Under the pieces are notes generated by a model. That model was not told the origin of the DNA. It searched no databases and saw only the letters and a program-made list of their open reading frames with translations. From NCBI GenBank assembly GCA_002414505.1, contig DHZF01000067.1, positions 2,479 through 14,085 on the forward strand: 11,607 nt of DNA. Direction: 5' to 3'. This document shows positions 1 through 7,839 of the stretch, piece after piece (within the stretch, counting starts at the first letter, position 1; each line of letters starts with the position of its first letter). The stretch is from Hyphomonas sp. UBA5111. GTDB taxonomy: Bacteria; Pseudomonadota; Alphaproteobacteria; Caulobacterales; Hyphomonadaceae. Position numbers and translations under genes: made by a program.

Positions 1-1913
1 ATGTCATCGGCCCATGCGGCCAGCCAGAACGTCGCCGCCTGCCAGTTGATTGCAACCTCGTTCAGCTCATACGCATCGACGTGGTCAATATAGCATATCT
101 GAGCATGGCCATCGCACAGATCGATGATGGCGGCTGAGGCCGGACCGGCCGGATCGGTGTTGTTCGGCCCGCCCGCCACGGCGCCAGGAGGCGGCAGAGG
201 GAAGCCCCTGTACTGGGCGCCAGCCCAGTGACGGTGGTGCGGCGCCTTGAAGGCATTCTCGCCATGGCCGGAGACATAGGAGATGTCCCGCGGATTGCGG
301 CCCAGAATGTAGTCGAGCAGATCGAGCGCACCATCGCGATATTTCACATCGCCGGACATGTCATACGCCGTGCCCAGGATCAGGCCGCGATTGGCCAATG
401 TGCCGATGGAACCCCAAGGCCAGATGCCGCGATTGATCGGGATCTGATAGCCTTCAAACCGGATCTGCGCGAGATAGGCGTCCGCTGTCTGATGTACGCC
501 TGCGGCGGCTTCCTGCTTCAGGGTCTCATCCGGAGCGAACCGGGCGAGCGTCAGGATTCCGAGGCCCTTCGTGGCGCCCCAATTTGGCTCCTTGAGCCCG
601 CTGACCGGCCATTGATCCAGCTGGCTCTGATAGGTCTTCATATCTTCGGCATAGGCCGCCTCGCCCGTGGATACGTACATTTCAGCGGCCGCCCAATAGA
701 ACTCGTCGCGAATGTCTGTCGATCCGTAAGGCCCGGTGCCAGGGAAATTATTGTAGGCATAAGCGTCCGGCACCCGCTGGGCCGCCGCATACGCCCGCTT
801 CGCCGCAGTCAGGCACTTGTCTGCATACGCATCATCAACGCCGTGGAACACGCGAGCACACTGGGCGCCGACGGCCGCAACATGCAAGGTCGCCGCCGTG
901 GACGGCGCGAACAGCGCACGCGATCCGGTATTGTGGTGAGGCATGATCGGCATGGCAGGCCATTCAATGTTGCCGGATTTGTGATGAACCATGCCGGAGA
1001 CATCTGCCATCTTCGGCGAGTCCGGTTGCCACTTGCCATCCATGTTGCCGCGGACAATCGCCGCCTGCGCGCCCTCTGGCGCCTGCATGCTCAGCATATA
1101 GTCGAGATTGTAGCGGGCCTCATCCAGGAGATCGTTCAGCCCGTTACCGGATTCCGGAATATTTGCTGCGCCGTCCTCAAATCCCGATGTGCCGCGCTCA
1201 TAGGCGTTGAGCAGCGTCCAGACGCTGATGCCGCTATTGACGACATATTTGCTCTGGTCGCCGGCATCATACCATCCGCCGCTGACATCCAGCTTGTAGT
1301 CGCAGCGCGGCCACTCAGCCTTGTAGAGGTCCTTGCCGTGGAAGCAGGTCAGCATTTCCTTTTCGTGTGCCGCCGGACGGGCCCATTGCTCGCCGTCGGC
1401 ATATTCAGCCTCAATCGGGACGCCCGCGCGATTGTGATAGAAATAGTTCAGCGTGTCGTATTTCAGGTCCCGGAAGACGTCTTCTGCCACATTGAATGGG
1501 TGGCTCTTGCCGACCCCTTCGACCGCCAGAACCAAATTCGTGGCAGGCGTCTTGAGGGCGTCCGTCACCACGAGGTGGACATTCGCGCCGGAGCCTTCAT
1601 CAAAGCCATAGGGAATGGTCCGACCCTGCACGACCACGACCCCGTTGGGGGCAGTGATTTGCCATTGCAGGGACTCCGTCAGGTCGCTTTCCGCGACCCC
1701 TATGAAATTGTAGCCAGGCCGGATACCCGTCTGCGTTGCCCGGACCGGGCCTCGCGGTGCGTTGAAGGCGTTCAGGTATTCCTGCTGCTTCGGCGTGATA
1801 ATATGCGCGCCGTTGGCCATTCCATCGTCTCCGGGAATGGTCACTGAGGAGCACCCGGACAACAAGACAGACGATACAATCGCTGCCAGACTTGTTTTGC
1901 GAAGCGTGAGCAT
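1..1913 (-). CDS. Family 9 glycoside hydrolase (endoglucanase/cellulase), lipoprotein, 3' end beyond window
   Basis: Hydrolyses beta-1,4-glucan (cellulose or cello-oligosaccharides) by the inverting GH9 mechanism. 637 residues are visible before the left edge; few should be missing, because the last GH9 motif is present. Residues 1-21 form a lipoprotein signal with lipobox L18-S19-G20-C21; Ser at +2 suggests outer-membrane sorting. Residues about 55-145 look like the N-terminal Ig-like domain of CelD-type GH9 enzymes, and about 150-637 the (alpha/alpha)6 catalytic domain. Catalytic aspartates are in GGWYDAGD (D216, D219). The first GH9 signature, S545 to R561 (ending PHHR), fits fully. The second, from Y608, carries the general acid E619 in LNEVAINW. 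ATG 1913 has GGGGA seven bases upstream; the ATG at about 1926 is in another frame. The unknown operon ends 95 bases upstream on the same strand, so co-transcription is possible. Family assignment is firm; the exact glucan is not. Confidence 0.93.
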   Translation of the reverse strand, partial: MLTLRKTSLAAIVSSVLLSGCSSVTIPGDDGMANGAHIITPKQQEYLNAFNAPRGPVRATQTGIRPGYNFIGVAESDLTESLQWQITAPNGVVVVQGRTIPYGFDEGSGANVHLVVTDALKTPATNLVLAVEGVGKSHPFNVAEDVFRDLKYDTLNYFYHNRAGVPIEAEYADGEQWARPAAHEKEMLTCFHGKDLYKAEWPRCDYKLDVSGGWYDAGDQSKYVVNSGISVWTLLNAYERGTSGFEDGAANIPESGNGLNDLLDEARYNLDYMLSMQAPEGAQAAIVRGNMDGKWQPDSPKMADVSGMVHHKSGNIEWPAMPIMPHHNTGSRALFAPSTAATLHVAAVGAQCARVFHGVDDAYADKCLTAAKRAYAAAQRVPDAYAYNNFPGTGPYGSTDIRDEFYWAAAEMYVSTGEAAYAEDMKTYQSQLDQWPVSGLKEPNWGATKGLGILTLARFAPDETLKQEAAAGVHQTADAYLAQIRFEGYQIPINRGIWPWGSIGTLANRGLILGTAYDMSGDVKYRDGALDLLDYILGRNPRDISYVSGHGENAFKAPHHRHWAGAQYRGFPLPPPGAVAGGPNNTDPAGPASAAIIDLCDGHAQICYIDHVDAYELNEVAINWQAATFWLAAWADD

Positions 1914-2008
1914 GGATTTTTCCCCATATTGCGCTGTCTGTGCGGCAGCAACTTGCAATATTAGGGCCAAATCCATTCAGCCACGAGGCCTGCTCCGGTT
2001 CGGACAGA

Positions 2009-2785
2009 TTAGTTGACGGACCCGTAGTCCGCCCCGGCCTCGCTGAAATACGCACGCCAGAATGCCTTCACATCGGCCATCGGCAGATCGTAAATCTGCC
2101 GGGGCACGATACGTGCCACAACGTCGACCTCTTCCAGGCTCGGGCGCATGTCGGCCAGATCGGACTCCAGATAGGCATCATAATCAGCGCCGAGGCGGTA
2201 GAAACTGAACCCGTCCGAATGCTGCATCAGGTCCGACACCAGCACGATCCGGCGATTGGATTCACCCGGCTGGAAATCGGCGCGGTCCGCGATTGAATAG
2301 ACCGCCTCGACCAGCGGCGAGCTTGGCTGGCGCGTGTCCGTCAAAGCGGCCTCGACGTTTTCCAGCAAGGGCGCGTAGAATTGCGTCTGCCAGGTCTGTT
2401 CGATCATTTTCGGGTTCTGGAAGATCGGGTTTGCCTCAGCGGCGCTTCCCGAAGAACAGGCATAGTAAACAAGCTTCGGATCATAAGGGCTTGCCGCATT
2501 CGGCGTCATGACGGTCAGCCGACCATATTTCGGCAAGGCGCGGGCTTCGGCGTCAACGAATTCATAGACCCAGTCGAGGTCGTTCGGATTGAACGGATCC
2601 GACTGGTCGATCAGGATGATCGTGTGGGCCGGATCCTTGCGGTCCGTACGGCAGCTGGTGTCAGCCATCAGGCTGGGCGGCTGGTTGAACGCCACGACGG
2701 CGAACAAGGCAAAAACTACCCCCAGCATCAGCGCGATCATTCCGCGCCAGAACCATGGGCCTCGGTCACTTCTGCGACGTGGCAT
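2009..2785 (-). CDS. Single-pass membrane protein with periplasmic von Willebrand A-like domain, unknown function
   Basis: 258 residues, no named family recognised. An Arg-rich N-terminus and one hydrophobic helix (about 13-33) predict a cytoplasmic N-terminus with the rest in the periplasm. The remainder reads like a VWA fold: strand HTIILIDQSD (54-63) ending in D60-x-S62, a central helix/loop with S155-S156, strand RRIVLVSDL (178-186) ending at D185, and a late strand near 221-228 followed by helix AFWRAYFSEAGA (241-252). The metal site is incomplete, since the usual DxSxS reads D-Q-S-D-P, so metal binding is uncertain. C45 and C110 could form a disulfide. It starts 15 bases after the stop of the four-helix membrane protein gene, with AAGGAG (2795-2800) nine bases before the ATG, so the two are almost certainly co-translated. 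The VWA assignment comes from strand pattern by eye. Confidence 0.8.
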   Translation of the reverse strand: MPRRRSDRGPWFWRGMIALMLGVVFALFAVVAFNQPPSLMADTSCRTDRKDPAHTIILIDQSDPFNPNDLDWVYEFVDAEARALPKYGRLTVMTPNAASPYDPKLVYYACSSGSAAEANPIFQNPKMIEQTWQTQFYAPLLENVEAALTDTRQPSSPLVEAVYSIADRADFQPGESNRRIVLVSDLMQHSDGFSFYRLGADYDAYLESDLADMRPSLEEVDVVARIVPRQIYDLPMADVKAFWRAYFSEAGADYGSVN

Positions 2786-2800
2786 CCCTTATGTCTCCTT

Positions 2801-4387
2801 CTAGGCCCGCCGAGCCTGGTCCACGGGAACGTGGGTAGCGCCCTTGGCATCGCGGACTTTGCCGATTTCGTCGGCAACTTTCTTCTCGATCGAGGACAGG
2901 CCTTTCTGGACCTGCTGGATGTGCTGTTCCAGCCATTCGCGTGTCTGGTTCAGCGCCTTGATGTTGTTGTCGATCGTGGCAATTGCCTTGTTCGCCTGAT
3001 CCCGCTCCTTGGAATAGTCGAATGGCGGCAATTGGGGTGTGACGATTTCGCTAAAGTATTCAGGGCATGGCGCCTGATCGCCGAGACGGTCCCGATTGGC
3101 ATTGCGCGCGCGGCGGTGGGCCTGGCGGTAAGCCACTTTCAGGCTGCGCTCCTGATCCGCTGCGCGGGCCGCGATGGCAGAGGCATAATCCCGGCGCGTT
3201 TCGAGCAGGTTCATCGCCTTTTCGATCTCCCGCTTGGCCGTGACATGGCGCGATTGCTGGGTCTCGAACCAGAGGCGGCAGCTGGAGAAATACTCTGACA
3301 GGTCATCGCGCACGCCATTGCGGACTTCCTGGCGGCGCTCATAGGCCTTGCGCTCTTTCCGCCAGACGCGACCATAGCCGGGATAACGATCGGAAATGCG
3401 ATCATAACCCTCATAGATGGCAAGGCCAAAGACCGCGAGCCCCATGAAGAGCAGGCCCAGGGCGAGAAAGCTTTCCAGGCCGAAAATGTTCGGGAACATC
3501 GACAGGATGACGTCGCCCGGCGCGATAGAGAACATGGAGAATGTTCCAAGCGTGCCAGCGGCCGTAGCGGCTTGCAGGCCCGTCTCAACGGCGTCCCGGA
3601 AATGCGCGACGAAGAAATTCAGGAAGATGCCGGCAAGGACAAAGACCATCGCCACCGCGCCGCCCATGATCTTGGCCGGCAGGGCGGGATGGTTCAGGTA
3701 GCGCAGGCCGAAGAAGCCCGCGATCACGCCGAACACGACATTCACCGACGACACGCCAAAGGCGATCATCAGGCCGCCCATAAGACCGTTGGCCTGCGCA
3801 TCTTTGAACAGGAGCGCGTTGAAACCGCCTTCGAGGATCATGATGAAGATCAGGATGGCGACGGCCTGTTCGACATTCTTCTTGATGTCAGGGGTGCGGT
3901 CGCCGATCCGGTCGCCGTGACGCAGCTTGAACTGCTGAAGCTCGATGATCGCCGCGGAATGGGTTTCCTTGGCATCATGCACATCGTCCAGCTCGTAATG
4001 CCGGTACTCGTTCTCTTCCGACTTGATCGCTTCGCGCAGCTGGTCCGGATAGATGTCGATTGGCGTGTAGTCGCTGATATAGTTGCGGACCGTTGCCGCC
4101 GTCGTGGTCAGCCAGGTGCCGAGACCGCGGCGCACGTCTTCTGCGCGTTCCGCGATCTGCTGCTCGCATTCGCTCCACTGGTCAGGGGTTGCCGCATCAG
4201 AGGCCGGCAGGCCGTCTCGGCCATCCTTCTTCGCGGTGACCTTGGTGAACTGGCGGTTCAGCCCCAGATACCCCTGGGCGCGCTTGCCCTTCAGCCCGTG
4301 ATCGGAAAGATCGTTGCGGATATCCAGCGGCTTGACTTTACTCTGGCATCCAACATCCGCGCCCCAGCGCACAGCATTCTTCGACAT
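2801..4387 (-). CDS. Four-helix integral membrane protein with long charged cytoplasmic flanks, unknown function
   Basis: 528 residues from the chosen start; no named family recognised. A soluble charged N-terminal part (1-170) precedes hydrophobic segments at about 171-193, 202-228, 240-262 and 305-326. A long Arg/Lys/Glu-rich C-terminal part follows (330-528), with likely coiled coil at about 345-430 and 458-512. A short RYPGYGR stretch (334-340) just after the last helix looks conserved-type. The even helix number puts both ends on one side, by charge the cytoplasm. ATG 4387 is preferred to the alternative 33 bases upstream because AGAGGA lies six bases before it. First gene of a two-gene operon with the VWA-like protein; the layout suggests a membrane complex with a periplasmic VWA partner. 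The general shape recalls envelope scaffold or signalling proteins, but that is inference only. Confidence 0.82.
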   Translation of the reverse strand: MSKNAVRWGADVGCQSKVKPLDIRNDLSDHGLKGKRAQGYLGLNRQFTKVTAKKDGRDGLPASDAATPDQWSECEQQIAERAEDVRRGLGTWLTTTAATVRNYISDYTPIDIYPDQLREAIKSEENEYRHYELDDVHDAKETHSAAIIELQQFKLRHGDRIGDRTPDIKKNVEQAVAILIFIMILEGGFNALLFKDAQANGLMGGLMIAFGVSSVNVVFGVIAGFFGLRYLNHPALPAKIMGGAVAMVFVLAGIFLNFFVAHFRDAVETGLQAATAAGTLGTFSMFSIAPGDVILSMFPNIFGLESFLALGLLFMGLAVFGLAIYEGYDRISDRYPGYGRVWRKERKAYERRQEVRNGVRDDLSEYFSSCRLWFETQQSRHVTAKREIEKAMNLLETRRDYASAIAARAADQERSLKVAYRQAHRRARNANRDRLGDQAPCPEYFSEIVTPQLPPFDYSKERDQANKAIATIDNNIKALNQTREWLEQHIQQVQKGLSSIEKKVADEIGKVRDAKGATHVPVDQARRA

Positions 4388-4547
4388 GCTACATCCTCTT
4401 AACAGCTCAAGGCTTTTCATTAACTTTCGCGAGGATGCGGTGGCTTGGTTACTGAAGCGTGAAAGCTGAAGCAGGAAGTGTGGATCGTAATGTTTTTACA
4501 TGCGTTGGTGCTTGCCGCTCGGCTCACGAAAATGTAACAGAATAACC
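4388..4547. promoter_or_regulatory. Divergent promoter region between the unknown operon and the zinc-uptake unit
   Basis: This 160-base, AT-richer gap separates two outward-facing start codons (4387 leftward, 4548 rightward), so it must carry promoters for both directions. I could not place convincing -35/-10 boxes. TTGGTG at 4505-4510 followed by an AT-rich stretch near 4528-4536 is the least bad rightward candidate. A Zur-like sequence lies at 4490-4501. Confidence 0.6.
4487..4504. promoter_or_regulatory. Candidate Zur operator (weak)
   Basis: The core ATGTTTTTACAT at 4490-4501 is a 4+4 inverted repeat (ATGT/ACAT) and matches the alphaproteobacterial Zur-type core ATGTTATAACAT at 10 of 12 positions, as I remember that consensus. 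It lies 47 to 58 bases before the start of the His-rich protein gene that precedes the zinc receptor, a sensible place for a repressor. The outer bases are not symmetric, so it may be chance. Confidence 0.3.
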
Positions 4548-4850
4548 ATGAGCGCCCGGCATCATCGCACGTACCGACTGGCCTTCCTCGCAGCCCTGTT
4601 CGTTTTCGTTCAGGCGCTGGCGCTGGGCCATGCCGCTGCGCATGCCGACCAGCCACATGACCATTACGGTGTCACCTGTGATCTGACAGCTGTGGCGCAT
4701 GTGCAAATCGTGCTGCCGGATGTTGCGGCCAGCCCGTTTGTGTTTCCGGTTGAGACTGCGGTCACCGAACCGTACTTCTCGCAACCCCTCTGGATTCGTC
4801 CGCCCGGCCGCGCGCCGCCGCCGCGAAGTCCGCCCTCCCCTCAGCAATAG
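4548..4850 (+). CDS. Small exported His-rich protein beside zinc receptor (DUF2946-like in style)
   Basis: 100 residues. An N-terminal HHRTYR is followed by a hydrophobic stretch (about 11-27) and a plausible cleavage site after A33, so the mature part is periplasmic. His residues cluster around the processing site (H28, H32, H37, H39 in GHAAAHADQPHDHY), with a single Cys at 44 and a Pro/Arg-rich tail (RPPGRAPPPRSPP). Such short proteins, often called DUF2946, tend to occur beside metal-related TonB receptors; membership here is by resemblance. The receptor gene follows after 57 bases on the same strand, suggesting an operon and a role in handling zinc or another divalent metal. ATG 4548 is chosen because it gives a normal signal peptide; no clear Shine-Dalgarno precedes it, nor the in-frame ATG at 4500. 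Confidence 0.72.
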   Translation: MSARHHRTYRLAFLAALFVFVQALALGHAAAHADQPHDHYGVTCDLTAVAHVQIVLPDVAASPFVFPVETAVTEPYFSQPLWIRPPGRAPPPRSPPSPQQ

Positions 4851-4907
4851 CGACTGATCCTGCCGTCTGCGGGCGGCGCTCCCTATTGTCTGAAGGACTC
4901 CCAGAAC

Positions 4908-7019
4908 ATGAAATCCCATATCTCCCGCTGCGCTGTTGCGGCCTCGCTCCTGCTGGGCGCAAGTCCGCTTGCCCTCGCTCAGGAAGCTCCTGCCACCCTT
5001 GAAACTGTTATCGTTACCGGCGTTGGTCCCCAGCGTGAAACCGATGAAATGATCGGCAACGCCTCTGCCATCAATCGCGATGAACTGATCCAGAAACTCT
5101 CCGGAACGCTCGGCGATACACTTACCGGTGAACCGGGTGTTTCCACCACATTCTTCGGCCAGGGCGCGAGCCGTCCGGTCCTGCGCGGCCTTGGCGCCGA
5201 GCGGGTGCTGGTGCTGACCAATGGCATCGGCGCGATCGATGCCTCCGCCGCCTCGCCCGACCACCAGGTTGCCACGGATGGGATCGATGCGGAAAAGATC
5301 GAGATCCTGAGAGGCCCGGCCGCGCTGGCTTATGGCGGACAGGCCATTGGCGGCGTGGTGAATGTGATCGACGGCCTGATCGTGGAAGACCTGCCGGACC
5401 GCGCTATCTCGTTCGACGGGCTCGCCGCCAGCAACAGTGTGAATGAAGGCACCGAAGCTGCCGGCAAGGCACGCTTTTCGACCGGGCCCTTCGTCCTGAC
5501 CCTGTCAGCCTCTACGCGCGACTTTGGCGATTACGACATTCCGGGCTTTGCCGAATCCTCCGCTGCACGCGCGGCTGAAGAGGCCGAACATGAAGGGGAA
5601 AGCGAAGAGGAACACGAAGCGCACGAAGAACATGAAGAAATTCGCGACACGATGGAGAACTCCTTCCTTCAGACCGATACGTATGCGGCGGGCCTGTCCT
5701 GGGTCGGTGAGGATGCGTTCTTCGGCATCGGCATCCGCCAGCAGAATTCCAGCTATGGCCTTCCCGGCCACGAGCATCATGAGGAAGAGGAAGGAACAGG
5801 CGCCGAAGAAGAGGAAGCCCCCTTCATCGATCTTGAACAGACCCGCTATGACATTCGCGGTGGGATGAATCTGGATATCGGCCCCTTCACCAAGATCGCC
5901 GGCAATCTCTCGGTGGCTGATTATGAGCACACCGAATTCGAAGCGCCTGGAGAGCCGGGGACGGTCTATTCGACCGAAGGCACCGAGGGCCGTTTCGAAC
6001 TCGGCCATGCGCTCGGGAATTTCGCGGGCGCGACCGGCTTCCAATTCCTCGACAAGGACCTTGGCTCGGAAGGCGAGGAATCCTTCCTGACGCCGACATC
6101 CACGAAAAATGTGGGCCTGTTTCACTACGAAACGCTGGAACTGGAAGACGAGTCCGGGCTTGAAGGCGGCCTCCGGTTCGACCGTACCGAGCTCGACAAT
6201 GCGGTTCAAGGCGAGCAGAGCTTTGACCTGTTCAGCGCATCCCTCGGGGCGCACAAGCATTGGAATTCCGGCTGGTTCGCCGGCCTGCAGCTTGGCTATA
6301 CCGAACGCGCGCCGAACGAGAGCGAACTGTTCGCAGACGGAGCGCACCTTGCCACGAGTCAGTACGAGGTCGGCAATATCGATCTCGACAAGGAAAGCGG
6401 CACCAATCTCGAAGCGACCCTGCGCTGGGAGAATTACCGGTTCAGCCTGGGCGGCAATGTCTATTACACGGATTTTGACGGCTTCATCTATCTGACGCCC
6501 GGCACCCTTGATGAGGGCGGCGCCCCGGTGGAGGAACTGGACGGCTTGCCGATCTATCTGTTCCAGCAACAGGGCGCCCAGTTCACCGGCGCGGAAATCC
6601 AGGGCGAAGCCCGGTTCCCGGAAGGCCTGATGGGCGCCGACTGGACCACGACGGCCAGTCTCGATTTCGTGGACGGGGAATTGGAGGATGGCAGCAATGT
6701 GCCTTACCTGCCCCCGCTGACCTTCCACGCCTCGTTGGATGCCGATTGGGGCCTCTGGTCGGCCGGGTGGACCCTGACCGCCGCTGCGGACCAGGATGAT
6801 CCCGGCGCTGGTAATCTGCCGACGGAGGGCTATGTCACCACAGGACTTCGCGCCGCCATTGACCTCGCTGAGGCTGGCTATGGCCAGGACGGCACGCAGC
6901 TCTTTGTGGAAGGACGCAATTTGACGGATGAGGAAGTGCGCTATGCCACCTCTGTCCTGAAGGATGCCGTGCCGGCGCCGGGCCGGAACATCCGTGTGGG
7001 GATCAGGATGGCGTTCTAG
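4908..7019 (+). CDS. znuD: ZnuD/ZnuK-like zinc TonB-dependent outer-membrane receptor
   Basis: 703 residues, normal for a TonB-dependent receptor. Predicted role is TonB-driven import of zinc across the outer membrane. The signal peptide is cleaved after A24 (LALA|Q). A TonB box ETVIVTG lies at 32-38, the plug domain at about 45-155 (RPVLRGLGAERVLVL, IEILRGPAALAYGG), and the 22-strand barrel follows, ending in aromatic F703. Two segments are rich in His and acidic residues: 222-245 (H228, H236, H239, H242) and 285-305 with YGLPGHEHH (283-291). The second resembles the zinc-binding external loop of Neisseria ZnuD, where a YG-PGH motif leads a His-rich stretch. AAGGA at 4893-4897 precedes the start by ten bases. 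Probably co-transcribed with the small His-rich protein; Zur control is plausible. Nickel or another metal is the main alternative substrate. Confidence 0.88.
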   Translation: MKSHISRCAVAASLLLGASPLALAQEAPATLETVIVTGVGPQRETDEMIGNASAINRDELIQKLSGTLGDTLTGEPGVSTTFFGQGASRPVLRGLGAERVLVLTNGIGAIDASAASPDHQVATDGIDAEKIEILRGPAALAYGGQAIGGVVNVIDGLIVEDLPDRAISFDGLAASNSVNEGTEAAGKARFSTGPFVLTLSASTRDFGDYDIPGFAESSAARAAEEAEHEGESEEEHEAHEEHEEIRDTMENSFLQTDTYAAGLSWVGEDAFFGIGIRQQNSSYGLPGHEHHEEEEGTGAEEEEAPFIDLEQTRYDIRGGMNLDIGPFTKIAGNLSVADYEHTEFEAPGEPGTVYSTEGTEGRFELGHALGNFAGATGFQFLDKDLGSEGEESFLTPTSTKNVGLFHYETLELEDESGLEGGLRFDRTELDNAVQGEQSFDLFSASLGAHKHWNSGWFAGLQLGYTERAPNESELFADGAHLATSQYEVGNIDLDKESGTNLEATLRWENYRFSLGGNVYYTDFDGFIYLTPGTLDEGGAPVEELDGLPIYLFQQQGAQFTGAEIQGEARFPEGLMGADWTTTASLDFVDGELEDGSNVPYLPPLTFHASLDADWGLWSAGWTLTAAADQDDPGAGNLPTEGYVTTGLRAAIDLAEAGYGQDGTQLFVEGRNLTDEEVRYATSVLKDAVPAPGRNIRVGIRMAF

Positions 7020-7020
7020 T

Positions 7021-7045
7021 CAGGCCAGCACCAACAGGCGGCCTG
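7021..7045. terminator. Possible bidirectional terminator hairpin between convergent genes
   Basis: CAGGCC (7021-7026) pairs with GGCCTG (7040-7045) around a 13-base loop, in the 43-base gap between the convergent receptor and phyR stop codons. The position fits a terminator, but the stem is short and only GTTTG follows, so confidence is low. Confidence 0.3.
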
Positions 7046-7062
7046 GTTTGCGAATCCGCAGA

Positions 7063-7839
7063 TCAGGCTGCTTCCTGCCCCAGGAAGGCCGACAGGATGG
7101 CCTGGTCGACGACCGTGCGCACATGCAGCGGCTCGAAGGGTTTGGGGATCAAGTAGGAGGGCTCGTCATCCTGACCCTGAAGCAGCATTTCCGGATAGGC
7201 CGTGATGTAGATAACCGGCACTTCCCGGTTCAACTTGCTGAAGATTTCCTTCACCGCATCAATGCCGACCGACCCGTCCGCCAGACGCAAATCCGACAGG
7301 ATCAGGCCAAATTCGCTTTCCCCGGCCAGCTGGACCGCTTCGGTCTGGGTTGTCGCGACGCCGACCACCTTGTGTCCGGCTTCCGTCACGATCTGGGAGA
7401 GCTGGTAGGAAATCATCGATTCATCTTCGATGATCAGGACGGACGTGCTGACCTCATTGGCGATGGCCGATTCCGCGGTCCGCAGCATCTCCTCGACGTC
7501 CGGGACGCCCACCGACAAGATACGGGCAGCTTCCTGAACAGAGAAACCTTCGACGACCGTCAACAACAGTGACCGGCGCTGGAGCGTGGTCATGGCGTTC
7601 AATATCTTTGCGATCCCGGTCTCGTCCGTCAGCGTCGAGACGCGCTTGCTGATCGACTTGTCGAGTTCGGCAAACAAATCCGCTTTCTGGAATTTCAGGT
7701 CCGGGGCAACAGAAATCCTGAAGATGAGCGACTCGATCATGTCTTCCACGGCTTCATCGCCGTTTTGCTGTTCTCCCATCAGTCCGCGCGCATAGCGACG
7801 CAGATAAGGTAGCTCAGAAGATATCAAGTCCGAGAGCAT
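7063..7839 (-). CDS. phyR: PhyR, general stress response anti-anti-sigma response regulator
   Basis: 258 residues, the usual PhyR size. When phosphorylated, PhyR binds the anti-sigma factor NepR through its sigma-like domain and frees the ECF sigma factor EcfG (SigT). Residues 1-125 are the sigma-like output domain, with a sigma2-like part (ELPYLRRYARGLMG) and a sigma4-like helix-turn-helix (about 86-122, RRSLLLTVVEGFSVQEAARIL). The receiver spans about 131-255: acidic pocket E138-D139-E140, phospho-acceptor D183 in LSDLRLADG, T213 in YITAYPE and K233 in IPKPFE. This is the order expected of PhyR: output domain first, receiver last. ATG 7839 is preferred over GTG 7881 because AAGGGG lies ten bases upstream and homologues start near this point. 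nepR and ecfG are not adjacent. The kinase gene lies 383 bases upstream on the same strand and may be its phosphodonor. Confidence 0.95.
   Translation of the reverse strand: MLSDLISSELPYLRRYARGLMGEQQNGDEAVEDMIESLIFRISVAPDLKFQKADLFAELDKSISKRVSTLTDETGIAKILNAMTTLQRRSLLLTVVEGFSVQEAARILSVGVPDVEEMLRTAESAIANEVSTSVLIIEDESMISYQLSQIVTEAGHKVVGVATTQTEAVQLAGESEFGLILSDLRLADGSVGIDAVKEIFSKLNREVPVIYITAYPEMLLQGQDDEPSYLIPKPFEPLHVRTVVDQAILSAFLGQEAA

Noticed and set aside
228..1847. Long plus-strand open frame of 539 codons
   Set aside because: It lies antisense to the GH9 gene, whose motifs, signal peptide and codon pattern are clear; the plus-strand product has no recognisable domain.
1914..2008. Terminator after the VWA-like gene
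   Set aside because: Only a four-base stem (TCCG-AAC-CGGA) was found, with no T-run, so it was not called.
2381..3298. Plus-strand open frame of 305 codons across the two-gene operon
   Set aside because: It straddles both minus-strand genes and their ribosome site, with no domain-like sequence.
3572..4402. Plus-strand open frame of 276 codons opposite the four-helix membrane protein
   Set aside because: Antisense to a gene with clear membrane helices and a good ribosome site; the product is His/Asp-rich shadow sequence.
5505..6728. Minus-strand open frame of 407 codons inside the TonB receptor gene
   Set aside because: Antisense shadow of a GC-rich gene; the plus-strand receptor has full family motifs.
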